64,000 nucleotides of DNA from contig NZ_JAUSXO010000001.1 in assembly GCF_030816075.1 (NCBI RefSeq), forward strand, positions 1,798,001 through 1,862,000, given 5' to 3'. The DNA is from Arthrobacter agilis. Lineage in GTDB: Bacteria; Actinomycetota; Actinomycetes; Actinomycetales; Micrococcaceae. The position numbers and the translations under genes are program-made. The notes beneath the pieces were generated by a model that worked only from the letters and a program-made list of their open reading frames with translations, was not told the origin of the DNA and ran no database searches. The number at the start of each line of letters is the position of its first letter. Position 1 is the stretch's first letter. Below are positions 39,587-49,307 of this stretch, one piece after another.

Positions 39587-39780
39587 CCCAATGCCTGCGA
39601 AGTTAGCTGTCGGGTTCGGATGGGACATCCGGACATGCACCTGCTGACCATCGCCCCCAAGCTGGTCAACGCGTGTCTTAACCCCTAGGACTCGTGATCG
39701 AGCCCGCTACTGGTTCCCCCGCCCCTGTCGAATGGTTTGTGCGAACGGTCCATCCTCATCGACAGGGTTCGGCAGAAAGA
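39587..39780 (-). ncRNA. c-di-AMP riboswitch (ydaO-yuaA)
   Basis: The minus-strand leader contains the hallmark blocks of this class in order: GCCGAACCCUGUCG pairing with CGACAGGGGCGGGGGAACC, CUAGGGGUUAAG, a GACCA/UGGUC helix, and the conserved end CCCGACAGCUAACUUCG with CAGGC after it. It ends about 13 nt before the start codon of the LysM-NlpC/P60 gene. c-di-AMP binding to this class generally switches off wall hydrolase and osmotic genes. Confidence 0.87.
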
Positions 39781-39893
39781 GGATGGGCGCCCCTCCGTGC
39801 TGGAGCGAGCGCGGGATCAACGGTACGTGAGGGGCCGTGGATTGTCACGTTTGGATCACGAGGGGAATCTCACACGGGCGGTGCCGGGCGGGA

Positions 39894-40850
39894 TCAGACC
39901 CGTGCGTTCCGCGGCCTGGGCTGGCAGTGCGGGCAGAGGTAGGAGGAGCGGTTCATGAAGGACTCCCGGCGCACCAGGGTCTCCCGGCCCTCGGACGCGC
40001 AGCGACGGCACGGCCGGCCGGCCCGGCCGTACGCCTGGAGGTCCCGCGCGAAGTAGCCGGACGCACCGTTGACGTTCACGTACAGCGCGTCGAAGCTCGT
40101 GCCTCCCGCGGCCAGCGCCCGGGTCATGACGTCGGTGGCCGCCTCGAGGATGCGTGCAGTGTCCGGGCGTCGCAGGGTGTCGGTGGGGCGTGCGTAGTGG
40201 AACCTGGCCGCCCAGAGGGCCTCGTCGGCGTAGATGTTGCCGATGCCCGAGACGAGCCCCTGATCGAGGAGGGCGCGTTTGAGCCCGGTCCGGCGCTCCC
40301 GGATCCTCCGGTGGAAGGATTCGGGGCTGAAAGCGGGGTCGAGGAGGTCGCGCGCTATGTGGGCGGCCTGGTGCGGGACGAGCGGCAGGCTCTCCCGCCC
40401 CAGTCCTCCCGGGTGCCCGTCCGGCGTCGGCTCCAGGTCGGCGAGGAACATGCCTCCGAAGATGCGCTGGTCCACGAAGCGCAGCTCGGCCGGCAGCGGG
40501 ACGCCCTCCTCGTCGAGGGCGGCGGAGAGGGTCAGGCGGACCTTGAGGTGTTTCTCCCGCGGTGCGTCGGGCTCCTCGATCAGGAGCTGGCCGCTCATCC
40601 CGAGGTGGGCCATCAGCGCCACTCGGGCAGGGCCGCCGTCGGGGTCGTCCAGCACCATCCAGAGGAACTTCCCGCGCCGCACCACGTCGGTGACGCGTGA
40701 ACCGGTCACGTTCCCGATGAAGTCCTCGACGCCGTCGACGTGCCGCCGGAGGGACCGGGCGTCGAGGACCTCCACGGCCTCGATGGTGCGTCCGGCCACC
40801 CAGCGGGCGAGGCCGCGGCGCACGACCTCCACTTCGGGCAGTTCGGGCAC
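39894..40850 (-). CDS. mutM: Formamidopyrimidine-DNA glycosylase
   Basis: The 318-residue protein removes 8-oxoguanine and formamidopyrimidines. It begins with the catalytic (M)[13 protein letters not shown], where Pro2 is the nucleophile and Glu3 assists. It ends with a zinc finger, CRRC and CPHC near the C-terminus. GTG 40850 directly abuts the rnc stop. The rnc-mutM pair is standard; smc normally follows. Confidence 0.95.
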   Translation of the reverse strand: MPELPEVEVVRRGLARWVAGRTIEAVEVLDARSLRRHVDGVEDFIGNVTGSRVTDVVRRGKFLWMVLDDPDGGPARVALMAHLGMSGQLLIEEPDAPREKHLKVRLTLSAALDEEGVPLPAELRFVDQRIFGGMFLADLEPTPDGHPGGLGRESLPLVPHQAAHIARDLLDPAFSPESFHRRIRERRTGLKRALLDQGLVSGIGNIYADEALWAARFHYARPTDTLRRPDTARILEAATDVMTRALAAGGTSFDALYVNVNGASGYFARDLQAYGRAGRPCRRCASEGRETLVRRESFMNRSSYLCPHCQPRPRNARV

Positions 40851-41585
40851 TCAGGACCCGCCGGCGGCGTCGTGGGCGGGGTCTCCCGTTCCGGGGAAGG
40901 AACCGGCGCCCTCGGTGAGCAGCGCCCAGGAAGCGGCCGCGGCCGCCTGCTCGGCCTCCTTCTTCGAGGGTCCGTGTCCGGAGCCGTACTCGATCCCGCC
41001 GATCACCAGGCGCGCGGTGAAGGTACGTGCGTGATCGGGGCCCGTGCCGTCGACCCGGTAGTCGATGAGCCCGAGCCGCCGGCCGGCCGCGGTCTCCTGG
41101 ATGCGGGTCTTCCAGTCGGTGCCCTCGCCGAGGACGGCGGAATCGCGGAGCAGGGGGCCGATGAGCCGCATGACCATCGCGCGCGCCGTCTCGATGCCGT
41201 GGCTGAGGTACGCCGCACCGATGACCGCTTCCATGGTGTCGGCGAGGATCGATGCCTTGTCCCGCCCGTTGGTCAGCTTCTCGCCCTGTCCGAGGAGCAC
41301 GTAGCTGCCGAGATCGAGGGTGCGTGCGACTCCCGCCAGTGCCTTGGTGCTGACGACCGCGGACCGCCGTTTCGCGAGCTCGCCCTCGGACAGGCCTGGA
41401 TTGTCCCGGTAGAGGGCATCGGTGACCGCGAGGCCGAGGACCGAGTCGCCGAGGAACTCCAGCCGCTCGTTGGTCGGGATGCCGCCCTTCTCGTAGGCGT
41501 AGGACCGGTGCGTCAGGGCAAGACGAAGCGTCCCGGTGTCGATATCGACACCGAGACGCTTCGTGAGTTCTTCAGTATTCTTCAC
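40851..41585 (-). CDS. rnc: Ribonuclease III
   Basis: The 244-residue product has the signature NERLEFLGDSVLGLAVTDAL with acidic metal ligands, the second site DTMEAVIGAAYL, and a C-terminal double-stranded RNA-binding domain (TFTARLVIGGIEYGSGHG, SKKEAEQAAAAASWALL). It processes rRNA precursors and structured mRNAs. It lies between rpmF and mutM in a common actinobacterial operon. Confidence 0.95.
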   Translation of the reverse strand: MKNTEELTKRLGVDIDTGTLRLALTHRSYAYEKGGIPTNERLEFLGDSVLGLAVTDALYRDNPGLSEGELAKRRSAVVSTKALAGVARTLDLGSYVLLGQGEKLTNGRDKASILADTMEAVIGAAYLSHGIETARAMVMRLIGPLLRDSAVLGEGTDWKTRIQETAAGRRLGLIDYRVDGTGPDHARTFTARLVIGGIEYGSGHGPSKKEAEQAAAAASWALLTEGAGSFPGTGDPAHDAAGGS

Positions 41586-41652
41586 AACCGCATCAGCTGC
41601 TGCATCGGACGGAGGCCCGCCGGTGCGTGCACGCGGCGGGACGGATCCGGTG

Positions 41653-41856
41653 TCAGACGTCGGCTACCTTGCGGCCCTTGTACTCCAGGAACAGCGGGGT
41701 GCCGGCCGAGTCGGTGACAACCTTGGCCTGGTGGGCGAGGCTGTAGGTGACGCGACCGTTCTCGATGGTCTTGACCAGCTTGGGGGCGGTTGCCTTCCAC
41801 TGGGACCGGCGTGCACGGGTATTCGCGCGGGACATCTTCCGCTTCGGGACAGCCAC
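41653..41856 (-). CDS. rpmF: 50S ribosomal protein L32, cysteine-free form
   Basis: The 67-residue protein starts [20 protein letters not shown], a clear L32. It lacks all four Cys residues of the zinc-ribbon form, ending instead [15 protein letters not shown], so it is zinc independent. It follows the DUF177 gene by 2 nt, the classic yceD-rpmF pairing. Confidence 0.95.
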   Translation of the reverse strand: MAVPKRKMSRANTRARRSQWKATAPKLVKTIENGRVTYSLAHQAKVVTDSAGTPLFLEYKGRKVADV

Positions 41857-41858
41857 GG

Positions 41859-42449
41859 CTAACTCTCTTCTCTCTCGTCTGACTCTGACTTGGGTGCCGC
41901 GTCATGCTCGGCGGCGGTGCCTGTCAGCCCGGCGAGGGCTGACCAGCGAGGGTCCAAAACTTCATGGTGGTGGTCCGGATCGTCGTTGAGCCGGGCTCCG
42001 CATTCGGAGCACAGTCCCTTGCAATCCTCCCGGCACACCGGCTGGAACGGCAGCGACGTTACCACTGCGTCCCTCAGCACGGGTTCCAGATCGACCGAAT
42101 CGTTCTCCACCCTGTGCTGTTCTTCGTCCTCTTCCACCGACAGCGACTCGGAGTCGCTGTAGAAGAAGAGCTCCTGGACATCCACGTCGTGCTCGTACCG
42201 CAGTGGCTCCAGGCAACGGCCGCACTCGCCGGTTACCTCGACGTTCGCCGTACCCGACACGAGGATCCCCTCGTGCACGGACTCGAAGCGCAGGTCGAGT
42301 TCCATGTCGGAACCTTCCTGCACGCCGATCAGGGCGACGCCGAAATCCTTCGGGGCCGGTACATGTTCTTCGATTGTCCGCATGCTTCCCGGACTGCGTC
42401 CGAGATCCTTGACGCTGAACGTCAGGGGCGAACTGAGATCGCTTTTAAT
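41859..42449 (-). CDS. DUF177/YceD family protein, probable ATT start
   Basis: YceD-family proteins act in large-subunit (23S rRNA) accumulation and pair with rpmF. Zinc-type Cys pairs CGRC and [13 protein letters not shown] are visible. The first canonical ATG (42383) would cut off the conserved N-terminus. The frame continues upstream as [17 protein letters not shown] to ATT at 42449, which has AGGAG spaced 5 nt (AGGAGTCACCATT). No in-frame ATG, GTG or TTG lies nearby upstream; CTG 42428 is the alternative. The ATT-started product is 196 residues. Confidence 0.8.
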   Translation of the reverse strand: MKSDLSSPLTFSVKDLGRSPGSMRTIEEHVPAPKDFGVALIGVQEGSDMELDLRFESVHEGILVSGTANVEVTGECGRCLEPLRYEHDVDVQELFFYSDSESLSVEEDEEQHRVENDSVDLEPVLRDAVVTSLPFQPVCREDCKGLCSECGARLNDDPDHHHEVLDPRWSALAGLTGTAAEHDAAPKSESDEREES

Positions 42450-42541
42450 GGTGACTCCTGTAGAACATATGACCGACGTACCATCCTACCCTGATGATCC
42501 GGGCAGGCCCAAAACGCCCCCGGGGGCCACGCCTGCGCCAC

Positions 42542-43015
42542 TCAACCCTCCGGGCGCAGGCGCGCGAGGACGGCGTCCGGGACGAAGGCCCCGATGTCCC
42601 CGCCGAGCCCCGCGACCTCCTTCAGCAGCGTGGAGGAGACATGCGCGAACTCCGTGCCCGTGGGCAGGAACACCGTCTCGACGTCGGCCAGGTGCCGGTT
42701 CATGGTCGCCATGGGCAGCTCGTAGTCGAAGTCGAGGCCGGACCGCAGGCCCTTCACGAGCGCCGCCGCACCGTGCTCCCTGCAGAACTCGGCCACGAGC
42801 CCGGCGCCCATCGGCCGCACCGTGACACCGGGCAGGTGGGCGAGGCTCTCGGAGCAGAACGCGAGGCGCTCGTCGATCCCGAACCGGTACTTCTTGGCGT
42901 AGTTCGTCGAGACGGCGACGATCACCTCGTCGAAGAGACGGCTGGCCCGGCTGATGACTTCGATGTGCCCGTTGTGGATGGGGTCGAAGGACCCGGGGCA
43001 GACGGCGCGGCTCAT
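42542..43015 (-). CDS. coaD: Phosphopantetheine adenylyltransferase
   Basis: The 157-residue product catalyses the penultimate step of coenzyme A synthesis. It shows the nucleotidyltransferase motif GSFDPIHNGH (T/HxGH) and the second signature VSSTLLKEVA (ISSTxxR/K), plus YELPMATMNRHL. It begins at ATG 43015 and is divergent from the aminotransferase gene. rsmD, its usual neighbour, lies 6.4 kb away. Confidence 0.95.
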   Translation of the reverse strand: MSRAVCPGSFDPIHNGHIEVISRASRLFDEVIVAVSTNYAKKYRFGIDERLAFCSESLAHLPGVTVRPMGAGLVAEFCREHGAAALVKGLRSGLDFDYELPMATMNRHLADVETVFLPTGTEFAHVSSTLLKEVAGLGGDIGAFVPDAVLARLRPEG

Positions 43016-43092
43016 ACCCCCACGGTACCGAGTCCGCCCGCCCTGCGTCGTCGTGCCCCGCGCGGGGCGGGCGGGGCGGCAATACTGGTGTC

Positions 43093-44322
43093 ATGACGAC
43101 AGACGCGCACACCGCTGCCCCCAGGAGCACGGCACCGTGGTCGAGGACCGCCCGCGGGGCGAACCTCCTCGGGAGCGACGGCCGGCTCGGCATCACGATC
43201 TTCGAGGAGGTGACGGCCCTCGCGCAGAAGCACGCCGCGATCAACCTCGGCCAGGGGTTCCCCGACGAGGACGGACCCCGGGAGATCCTCGACGCCGCAC
43301 GGGCCGCCATCGCCGACGGCGCCAACCAGTACGCGCCCGGCCAGGGACTCGCCGTCCTGCGGCACGCGATCGCCGCCCACCAGGAGCGGTTCTACGGGCT
43401 GACGGTGGATGCGCAGACCGAGGTGATCGTCAGCACCGGCGCCACCGAGTCGATCGCGGCCGCCATCCTCGCCTTCGCCGGGCCCGGCGACGAGGTGCTG
43501 ACCTTCGAACCCTTCTACGACTCCTACGGCGCGGTGATCGGCCTCTCGGGTGCCACCCACACCACGGCGCCGCTGCGCGCGCCCGACTTCCAGCCGGACG
43601 CCGCCGACCTCGAGGCCGCCTTCAGCGAGCGCACGAGGATCGTGGTCGTCAACAATCCGCACAACCCGACGGGCAGTGTGTTCAGCCGGTCGGCGCTCGA
43701 GCTCATCGTGCGGCTGGCCGCGCGCTACGGCGCCATCATCGTGACCGACGAGGTGTACGAGCACCTCACCTTCGGGATTCCGCATCTTCCCGTCGCCACC
43801 CTGCCGGGAGCCGCGGAGCGTACCCTGACGATCTCCTCCGCCGGCAAGACGTTCTCGGTGACGGGGTGGAAGATCGGCTGGCTCAGCGGCCCCGCGGACC
43901 TGGTGGCCCAGGTGCGCACCGTCAAGACGTTCCTGACCTACACCTCGGGCACACCGTTCCAGGGTGCCGTCGCCCTGGGTCTGGGGCTGCCGGACACGTA
44001 CTTCTCGGACGCCGCGGCCACGCTGCGCAGGAAACGGGACCTTCTGGGTGAGGGCCTCCGCGCGGCCGGCTTCGATGTCTTCGAGCCCGAGGGCACGTTC
44101 TTCACCATGGTCGACGCCGCCCCCCTCGGGATCGAGGACGCGACCGACCTCGCGCGGCGCCTGCCGGAGCTGATCGGCGTCGCGGCGATCCCCGTGGCGA
44201 TGTTCTGCCACGAGGAAGGCGCCGAGCGGACGCGCTCGATGCTGCGCTTCGCCTTCTGCAAGAAGTTCGACGTCATCGAGGAGGGCGCACGGCGCCTCGG
44301 CACCCTGCAGGCGCGCGTATGA
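43093..44322 (+). CDS. Class I/II PLP-dependent aminotransferase (DapC-like)
   Basis: The 409-residue fold-type I enzyme has NLGQGFPDEDGPREIL, NNPHNPTGSVFSR, VTDEVYEHLTFG and the PLP-binding Lys in ISSAGKTFSVTGWKIGW. Its closest remembered relatives are mycobacterial N-succinyldiaminopimelate aminotransferase DapC (Rv0858c) and methionine/kynurenine aminotransferases. The substrate cannot be fixed from sequence alone. It overlaps the next gene by 4 nt (ATGA). Confidence 0.85.
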   Translation: MTTDAHTAAPRSTAPWSRTARGANLLGSDGRLGITIFEEVTALAQKHAAINLGQGFPDEDGPREILDAARAAIADGANQYAPGQGLAVLRHAIAAHQERFYGLTVDAQTEVIVSTGATESIAAAILAFAGPGDEVLTFEPFYDSYGAVIGLSGATHTTAPLRAPDFQPDAADLEAAFSERTRIVVVNNPHNPTGSVFSRSALELIVRLAARYGAIIVTDEVYEHLTFGIPHLPVATLPGAAERTLTISSAGKTFSVTGWKIGWLSGPADLVAQVRTVKTFLTYTSGTPFQGAVALGLGLPDTYFSDAAATLRRKRDLLGEGLRAAGFDVFEPEGTFFTMVDAAPLGIEDATDLARRLPELIGVAAIPVAMFCHEEGAERTRSMLRFAFCKKFDVIEEGARRLGTLQARV

Positions 44323-45155
44323 CCGGGACGCCGGACCCGGGACCCGCCGGCGACGCGGCCGCCGAGCTGGAGCCCGAGGTCCCGACCCGCTGGCTGCCGG
44401 CGGCGGGCGCCTACGCCGAACTCGACGAGGACGCCCACATCGAGGGCGCACTGATCCTCAGCATCGCGGGCGCACAGCAGTCCCATGTGGACCTGCTCCA
44501 CCCCGAGCGGGTCTTCTACGAGTACCTGCAGCGCATCTGCAACGTCATCGACCTGGTGGGAGAACCCGGTGCACCCCTGCGGGTCCTGCATCTCGGCGCC
44601 GGCGCGCTGACCCTCGTCCGCTACGTCCAGGCCACGCGTCCCGGGTCGCAGCAGACCGCCGTCGACCTGGACCAGGCGCTGATCGACTTCGTCCTCGACG
44701 CCATGCCGCTACCGGACGGGACCACCTGCGACATCGTCGTCGGCGACGCTGCGGACGCCGTGCTCGAGCAGCCGGACGACGCCTTCGACGTCGTCGTGCT
44801 GGACATCTTCGCCGGGGACGACGCTCCTGCCCACCTGACGTCCGAAGGCTTCGCCGCGCACCTTCTGCGGGTCTGCGCCGGGGACGGGGTGGTCCTGGTC
44901 AACGTCGGCGACGATCCTCCGCTCGCCTTCGCGCGCGCGCAGAGCGGGCAGCTCGCGGCGCTGGCCCCCGCGACGGCGGTGCTGACCGAGGCCGGCATGG
45001 TGGATGGCTCCCGGGCCGGCAACGTGATCGTCGCCGCACGCCGGAAGCCCTGGCCGGCCGCCTGGACGCGGGCGCTCCTGGCTGCGGGACCGCACCCGGC
45101 CGCCGTCCTCGTCGGGTCCGACCGCGAGGCCTTCGAGCGGCTCCCCCGCCGATAG
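44319..45155 (+). CDS. Spermidine-synthase-like SAM-dependent methyltransferase fold protein
   Basis: The 278-residue product has a Rossmann SAM-binding motif LRVLHLGAGALTLVRYVQAT, followed by QQTAVDLDQALIDFVLD and FDVVVLDIFAGDDAPAHLTS. This matches the spermidine synthase-like family common in actinobacteria, where polyamine synthesis is unproved. It is translationally coupled to the aminotransferase. Confidence 0.82.
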   Translation: MTGTPDPGPAGDAAAELEPEVPTRWLPAAGAYAELDEDAHIEGALILSIAGAQQSHVDLLHPERVFYEYLQRICNVIDLVGEPGAPLRVLHLGAGALTLVRYVQATRPGSQQTAVDLDQALIDFVLDAMPLPDGTTCDIVVGDAADAVLEQPDDAFDVVVLDIFAGDDAPAHLTSEGFAAHLLRVCAGDGVVLVNVGDDPPLAFARAQSGQLAALAPATAVLTEAGMVDGSRAGNVIVAARRKPWPAAWTRALLAAGPHPAAVLVGSDREAFERLPRR

Positions 45156-45294
45156 CGTCCGCCCTCGAGGGACTACGCGGGGCGGATCGGTGGCGCCTTG
45201 TCAAGCAGGTTTACCGGTCACGAAGACGCGGTTCGCCTCCTAGCCTTGAATCAGCTTGAGCAGTCGGGCATGGAAGACCTCTGACAGGGGGACC

Positions 45295-45708
45295 ATGACG
45301 AAGAGCCACAAACTGGGTGTGACCGTCCGCCTCGACATCGAACTCCGCGCGGCGCGGATGGAGGTCCGTGGATGCCTCACGGAGGAGAACTGCAGGGCCC
45401 TCGTCGCCGTCGTCGACCGCACCCTCCGCGTCCTGCAGGTGCCGATGGTGGTGATCGACGCGAGCGGCGCGCAGCACATCGAACGCGAAGGGGTGGACGC
45501 CCTGAATCTCTCCGGCATCCTCGGACCGACCGCGCACCCACGCCATGCCGAGCGGACCGGCACCTGCTCGCTGATCGTGCCGGAGGTCCTGCCTCCCTGC
45601 CCCTCGCGTTTCCCCCGACCGCACGGCAGCCACCGGGCCCGGTCCGGCGTGCAGCGCCCCGCCACCACCCAATCCCCGTCCCCGTCAGGAGCGCAGCATG
45701 ACCGCTGA
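45295..45708 (+). CDS. STAS-like domain protein upstream of ctaD
   Basis: The 137-residue product reads as a STAS-type fold in its first 80 residues: [20 protein letters not shown], then [20 protein letters not shown]. The phosphorylatable Ser of anti-sigma antagonists is not present (EREG). The C-terminal 45 residues are Pro/Arg/Ser rich and low complexity. ATG 45295 follows AGGGGG. The 3' end overlaps the ctaD start by 11 nt, so coupling is possible. Function unknown. Confidence 0.6.
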   Translation: MTKSHKLGVTVRLDIELRAARMEVRGCLTEENCRALVAVVDRTLRVLQVPMVVIDASGAQHIEREGVDALNLSGILGPTAHPRHAERTGTCSLIVPEVLPPCPSRFPRPHGSHRARSGVQRPATTQSPSPSGAQHDR

Positions 45709-47449
45709 GTACGCAGACTCCACCCTCGCCGCGAAGCCCGCCTCCCCCGCCAGGACGCGGACCAGAGGGCGGGTGATCGTCGAATGGCTGACCACCACGG
45801 ACCACAAGACGATCGGGTACCTCTACATCATCACGTCCTTCGTGTGGTTCTGCATGAGCGGGGTGGAGGCGCTGGTGATCCGCGCCGAACTGTTCGAGCC
45901 CGGGATGCAGATCCTGCAGACCAAGGAGCAGTACAACCAGCTGTTCACGATGCACGGCACCATCATGCTGCTCCTGTTCGCGACCCCCCTGTTCGCGGGC
46001 TTCGCGAACGTCATCATGCCGCTGCAGATCGGCGCACCCGACGTCGCGTTCCCGCGGCTGAACGCCCTCGCGTACTGGTTCTACCTGTTCGGCGGGATGA
46101 TCGTGGGACTCGGCATCTTCACCCCGCAGGGCAGCGCGGCCTTCGGCTGGACGTCGTACCCGCCCCTCGCCAATGTGAGCTTCTCCCCCAGCATCGGCGG
46201 GGACCTGTGGGTGTTCGGCCTGACACTCACGGGCTTCGGGACCATCCTCGGCTCCGTCAACTTCATCACCACGATCATCTGCATGCGCGCACCGGGCATG
46301 ACCATGTGGCGCTTGCCCATCTTCACCTGGAACACGCTGGCGACCTCCGTGCTCGTCCTCATGGCGTTCCCGGTCCTCGCCGCGGCCCTCTTCGCGCTCG
46401 GCGCGGACCGCCGCTTCGGTGCCCACATCTTCGACCCCGAGGCCGGCGGTGCCATCCTCTGGCAGCACCTGTTCTGGTTCTTCGGCCACCCCGAGGTGTA
46501 CATCATCGCCCTGCCGTTCTTCGGCATCGTCTCGGAGATCTTCCCGGTCTTCAGCCGCAAGCCGATCTTCGGCTACAAGGGCCTGGTCTACGCCACCTGG
46601 GCGATCGTGGCGTATTCGGTCACGGTGTGGGCGCACCACATGTACGTCACCGGTGCCGTGCTGTTGCCGTTCTTCGCCCTCATGACCATGTTCATCGCGG
46701 TGCCCACCGGCGTGAAGTTCTTCAACTGGATCGGCACCATGTGGCGCGGGTCGCTGACCTTCGAGACACCGATGCTGTGGAGTCTCGGTTTCCTCGTCAC
46801 GTTCCTCTTCGGCGGACTCACCGGCATCATCCTGGCCTCGCCGCCGCTGGACTTCCACGTCTCCGACACCTACTTCGTGGTCGCGCACTTCCACTACGTG
46901 GTCTTCGGCACCGTGGTGTTCGCGATGTTCGCCGGGTTCTACTTCTGGTGGCCGAAGTTCACCGGGACCATGCTGAACGAGCGGCTTGGGAAGATCCACT
47001 TCTGGATGCTGTTCCTCGGCTTCCACGCCACGTTCCTCATCCAGCACTGGCTCGGCGTCAACGGGATGCCCCGCCGGTACGCGGACTACCTGCCCGAGGA
47101 CGGCTTCACCGGGATGCACCAGTTCTCCACGATCGGGTCCTTCCTCCTCGGCGCCTCCGTGATCCCGTTCTTCTGGAACGTCTACATCACGTGGAGGCAG
47201 GGCAAGAAGGTCGACGTCGACGACCCGTGGGGCTTCGGTGCCTCCCTGGAGTGGGCGACGTCGTGCCCGCCGCCGCGCCACAACTTCGTCTCCATCCCGC
47301 GTATCCGCTCGGAGCGCCCGGCCCTCGACCTGCATCACCCCGAACTCATGGCCCGCTTCAACGAGACCAGCCATTCCCCTGCGGGTGCGGCCCTGGGCAG
47401 CGCGGACATGGGCGAGCAGGATCCCCGCCAGCCGGATCCGAAGCACTAG
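45698..47449 (+). CDS. ctaD: Cytochrome c oxidase subunit I (aa3 type)
   Basis: The 583-residue membrane protein has 12 transmembrane segments and all haem and copper ligands: low-spin haem His in [12 protein letters not shown], CuB His in [13 protein letters not shown] with the cross-linked Tyr, HHMYVTGA, and the His pair HFHYVVFG. It reduces O2 to water. ATG 45698 has CAGGAG upstream. No ctaC, ctaE or ctaF accompanies it, so it may be an orphan or second copy. Confidence 0.95.
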   Translation: MTAEYADSTLAAKPASPARTRTRGRVIVEWLTTTDHKTIGYLYIITSFVWFCMSGVEALVIRAELFEPGMQILQTKEQYNQLFTMHGTIMLLLFATPLFAGFANVIMPLQIGAPDVAFPRLNALAYWFYLFGGMIVGLGIFTPQGSAAFGWTSYPPLANVSFSPSIGGDLWVFGLTLTGFGTILGSVNFITTIICMRAPGMTMWRLPIFTWNTLATSVLVLMAFPVLAAALFALGADRRFGAHIFDPEAGGAILWQHLFWFFGHPEVYIIALPFFGIVSEIFPVFSRKPIFGYKGLVYATWAIVAYSVTVWAHHMYVTGAVLLPFFALMTMFIAVPTGVKFFNWIGTMWRGSLTFETPMLWSLGFLVTFLFGGLTGIILASPPLDFHVSDTYFVVAHFHYVVFGTVVFAMFAGFYFWWPKFTGTMLNERLGKIHFWMLFLGFHATFLIQHWLGVNGMPRRYADYLPEDGFTGMHQFSTIGSFLLGASVIPFFWNVYITWRQGKKVDVDDPWGFGASLEWATSCPPPRHNFVSIPRIRSERPALDLHHPELMARFNETSHSPAGAALGSADMGEQDPRQPDPKH

Positions 47450-47457
47450 GCGATCGC

Positions 47458-47673
47458 GTGCCTCCGGCCGTGCGGCCCGCCGCCGTCGTCCTCGCCTGCA
47501 CGGTACTGGCCCTGAGCACCGCCGGGTTGGGCCTGGCGGTCACGTTCCGTGGCCTCGCTCCGTGGAACGGCCTGGCACTGTGCCTGATCGTCGCCGCGCT
47601 CGGGCTCGGCTGGGGCGGAGCAGCCCACCTGCGCCACCGACCCGGGAGGCACCCCGTCCGCCGGCGGGAGTGA
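47458..47673 (+). CDS. Small two-TM membrane protein downstream of ctaD
   Basis: The frame from GTG 47458 gives 71 residues with two hydrophobic segments (AAVVLACTVLALSTAGLGLA and LALCLIVAALGLGWGGAAHL) and a basic His/Arg tail. It lies 8 bp after ctaD and could be a small oxidase-associated subunit. No family was recognised and no strong ribosome binding site is visible. Confidence 0.5.
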   Translation: MPPAVRPAAVVLACTVLALSTAGLGLAVTFRGLAPWNGLALCLIVAALGLGWGGAAHLRHRPGRHPVRRRE

Positions 47674-47849
47674 CGGTCGCGGCCCGGAGACGGATGGGCC
47701 CCGGCCGTCACCGGCCCATCCGTCCGGGCCCCGCGCGCGAAGTACGTCCACGCGGCCGGTCCGCGCCGCGGCGGTACCCTGTGAGGGGAGCTCTCGTCGG
47801 CCGGCCGATGCCGCCAGGAGCTCAGGACACGACAGGGAGGAGGCACCGG

Positions 47850-48446
47850 ATGGCCAGCGCCCTCCCGTACCTCCGCTCGGTCGTCCTCGTCTCGCTGATC
47901 CTCTCGGTCTCGTCCGCGTCCCACGTCCTCGCCGCAGGCCACCTACCCGCGCCGGCCGTCCTGCTCCTGCTCGGCGCGCTGCTCCTGGTCCCGTTGATGC
48001 TGCTCACGCGGCGTCCCGTCTCGTTCCGCTCCGGCCTCCTGGCGATGGGCGCCGGTCAGTTCCTGCTGCACACCGTCTTCGGGATGACGGCCGTCCCGGC
48101 CGTGTGCCAGAGCTCGTCGGCGATGCCCGGGCACCACGCCGCGTTCGAGCTCGCCTGCTCGCCGGCGGTCCAGGATCCGATGGGCGCGGCGTCCGCCGGT
48201 CCGGCCATGGTCCTGCTGCACGCACTGGCCGCCGTGGTCCTCGCGGCCGCGGTCTCCCGCAGCGAGCAGGCCCTCGCGCTCCTCCGCGCGTGGCTCCGGC
48301 CGCTCCTCGCCCCCGCCACGCCCGCTCCCCCCGCTCCGACCCGCCGCGGGCCCGTACTGGACGGCCCGCCCCCGGTGGCACCCCTGTCCGTGCACGCCTC
48401 CGTGCCGAGCCTGCGCGGACCGCCGGAGGCCCTGCTGCCTGCCTGA
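47850..48446 (+). CDS. Membrane protein with possible metal-binding motif
   Basis: The 198-residue product has a signal-like start (ASALPYLRSVVLVSLILSVS) and about four hydrophobic segments. An extracytoplasmic loop reads VCQSSSAMPGHHAAFELACS, with Cys, Met and His residues that could bind copper. The C-terminus is Pro/Ala rich. ATG 47850 has GGGAGGAGG upstream. It lies just before ycnI, whose family handles copper, so a role in copper supply to the oxidase is plausible. It is not assigned to a family. Confidence 0.6.
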   Translation: MASALPYLRSVVLVSLILSVSSASHVLAAGHLPAPAVLLLLGALLLVPLMLLTRRPVSFRSGLLAMGAGQFLLHTVFGMTAVPAVCQSSSAMPGHHAAFELACSPAVQDPMGAASAGPAMVLLHALAAVVLAAAVSRSEQALALLRAWLRPLLAPATPAPPAPTRRGPVLDGPPPVAPLSVHASVPSLRGPPEALLPA

Positions 48447-48557
48447 CCCGGAGGGATCCGGGGCATCGGCGGGCACCCACCCCGACGACCCCCGATTCCC
48501 CGCTGCTCCGACACCTGCCGCACTGCGGCCCGGAGCGCAGTCCCGAAAGGCACTTCC

Positions 48558-49301
48558 ATGACTTCCTTCCCCCGGCGCGCCCTCACCACCGGCGCCGTCG
48601 CCCTGACCACCGCCGGCCTCATGGGGCTCGGCCTCGGCGCCGCGAGCGCCCACGTCACCGTCGCCCCCGCCTCGACCACCGAGAACGGGTACTCGCAGCT
48701 CACGTTCAGCGTGCCCAACGAGTCCGAGACCGCGGCCACGAACAAGCTCGAGGTCCAGCTCCCCACCGAGCAGCCGTTCACCTCCGTCCGGGTCAAGCCC
48801 GTCGAGGGCTGGACCGCCGAGGTGGTGTCCGGCGCCCTGCCGGAGCCCGTCACCACGGACGACGGCGTGACACTCACCGAGGCACCGCTGTCCGTCGTCT
48901 GGACGGCCGACGCGGGCGCGGAGATCTCGCAGCAGGAGTACCAGACGTTCTCGATCTCCGTCGGTCGCCTGCCCGAGGCAGGCTCCACCGTGGTGCTTCC
49001 CACCTCGCAGTCCTACACCGACGGCGAGGTCGTCGCGTGGAACCAGGAGGCCGAGGAAGGCGCTGAGGAGCCCGACAAGCCGGCGCCGTCGTTCGTCACC
49101 ACCGCCGCGGCCGAGGGCGAGGACGCACACGGCGGCTCGCACACGACCGCCGGGACCCCGGAGGCGATCGACGCGGAGCAGACCTCGTCGAGTACGGACG
49201 CGGGTTCGGCGTCCGCCGTGGCGTGGGTCGGGCTGGTCGCCGGCCTGCTCGGCCTCGCGGCCGGTGCTGTGGCGCTCGCCAGGACACGACGCAGGGCGTA
49301 G
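48558..49301 (+). CDS. ycnI: YcnI/DUF1775 copper-binding membrane-anchored protein
   Basis: The 247-residue protein has a signal peptide ending near AASA-HVTV, which leaves His32 at the mature N-terminus, the expected monohistidine copper ligand. A DUF1775 domain (about 32-160: STTENGYSQLTFSVPNESET, VEGWTAEVV, SVVWTADAG), a low-complexity linker and a C-terminal transmembrane segment (VGLVAGLLGLAAGAVALA) follow. The family binds Cu(II) outside the cell. ATG 48558 follows a GAAAGG site. Confidence 0.88.
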   Translation: MTSFPRRALTTGAVALTTAGLMGLGLGAASAHVTVAPASTTENGYSQLTFSVPNESETAATNKLEVQLPTEQPFTSVRVKPVEGWTAEVVSGALPEPVTTDDGVTLTEAPLSVVWTADAGAEISQQEYQTFSISVGRLPEAGSTVVLPTSQSYTDGEVVAWNQEAEEGAEEPDKPAPSFVTTAAAEGEDAHGGSHTTAGTPEAIDAEQTSSSTDAGSASAVAWVGLVAGLLGLAAGAVALARTRRRA

Positions 49302-49307
49302 TCCCTC

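Noticed and set aside
41582..41905. Minus-strand frame spanning rpmF
   Set aside because: It is an out-of-frame shadow; rpmF itself has the family start and the correct length.
45377..47446. 689-residue open frame antisense to ctaD
   Set aside because: It mirrors the well-supported ctaD frame and has Arg/Glu/His-rich composition with no recognisable motif.
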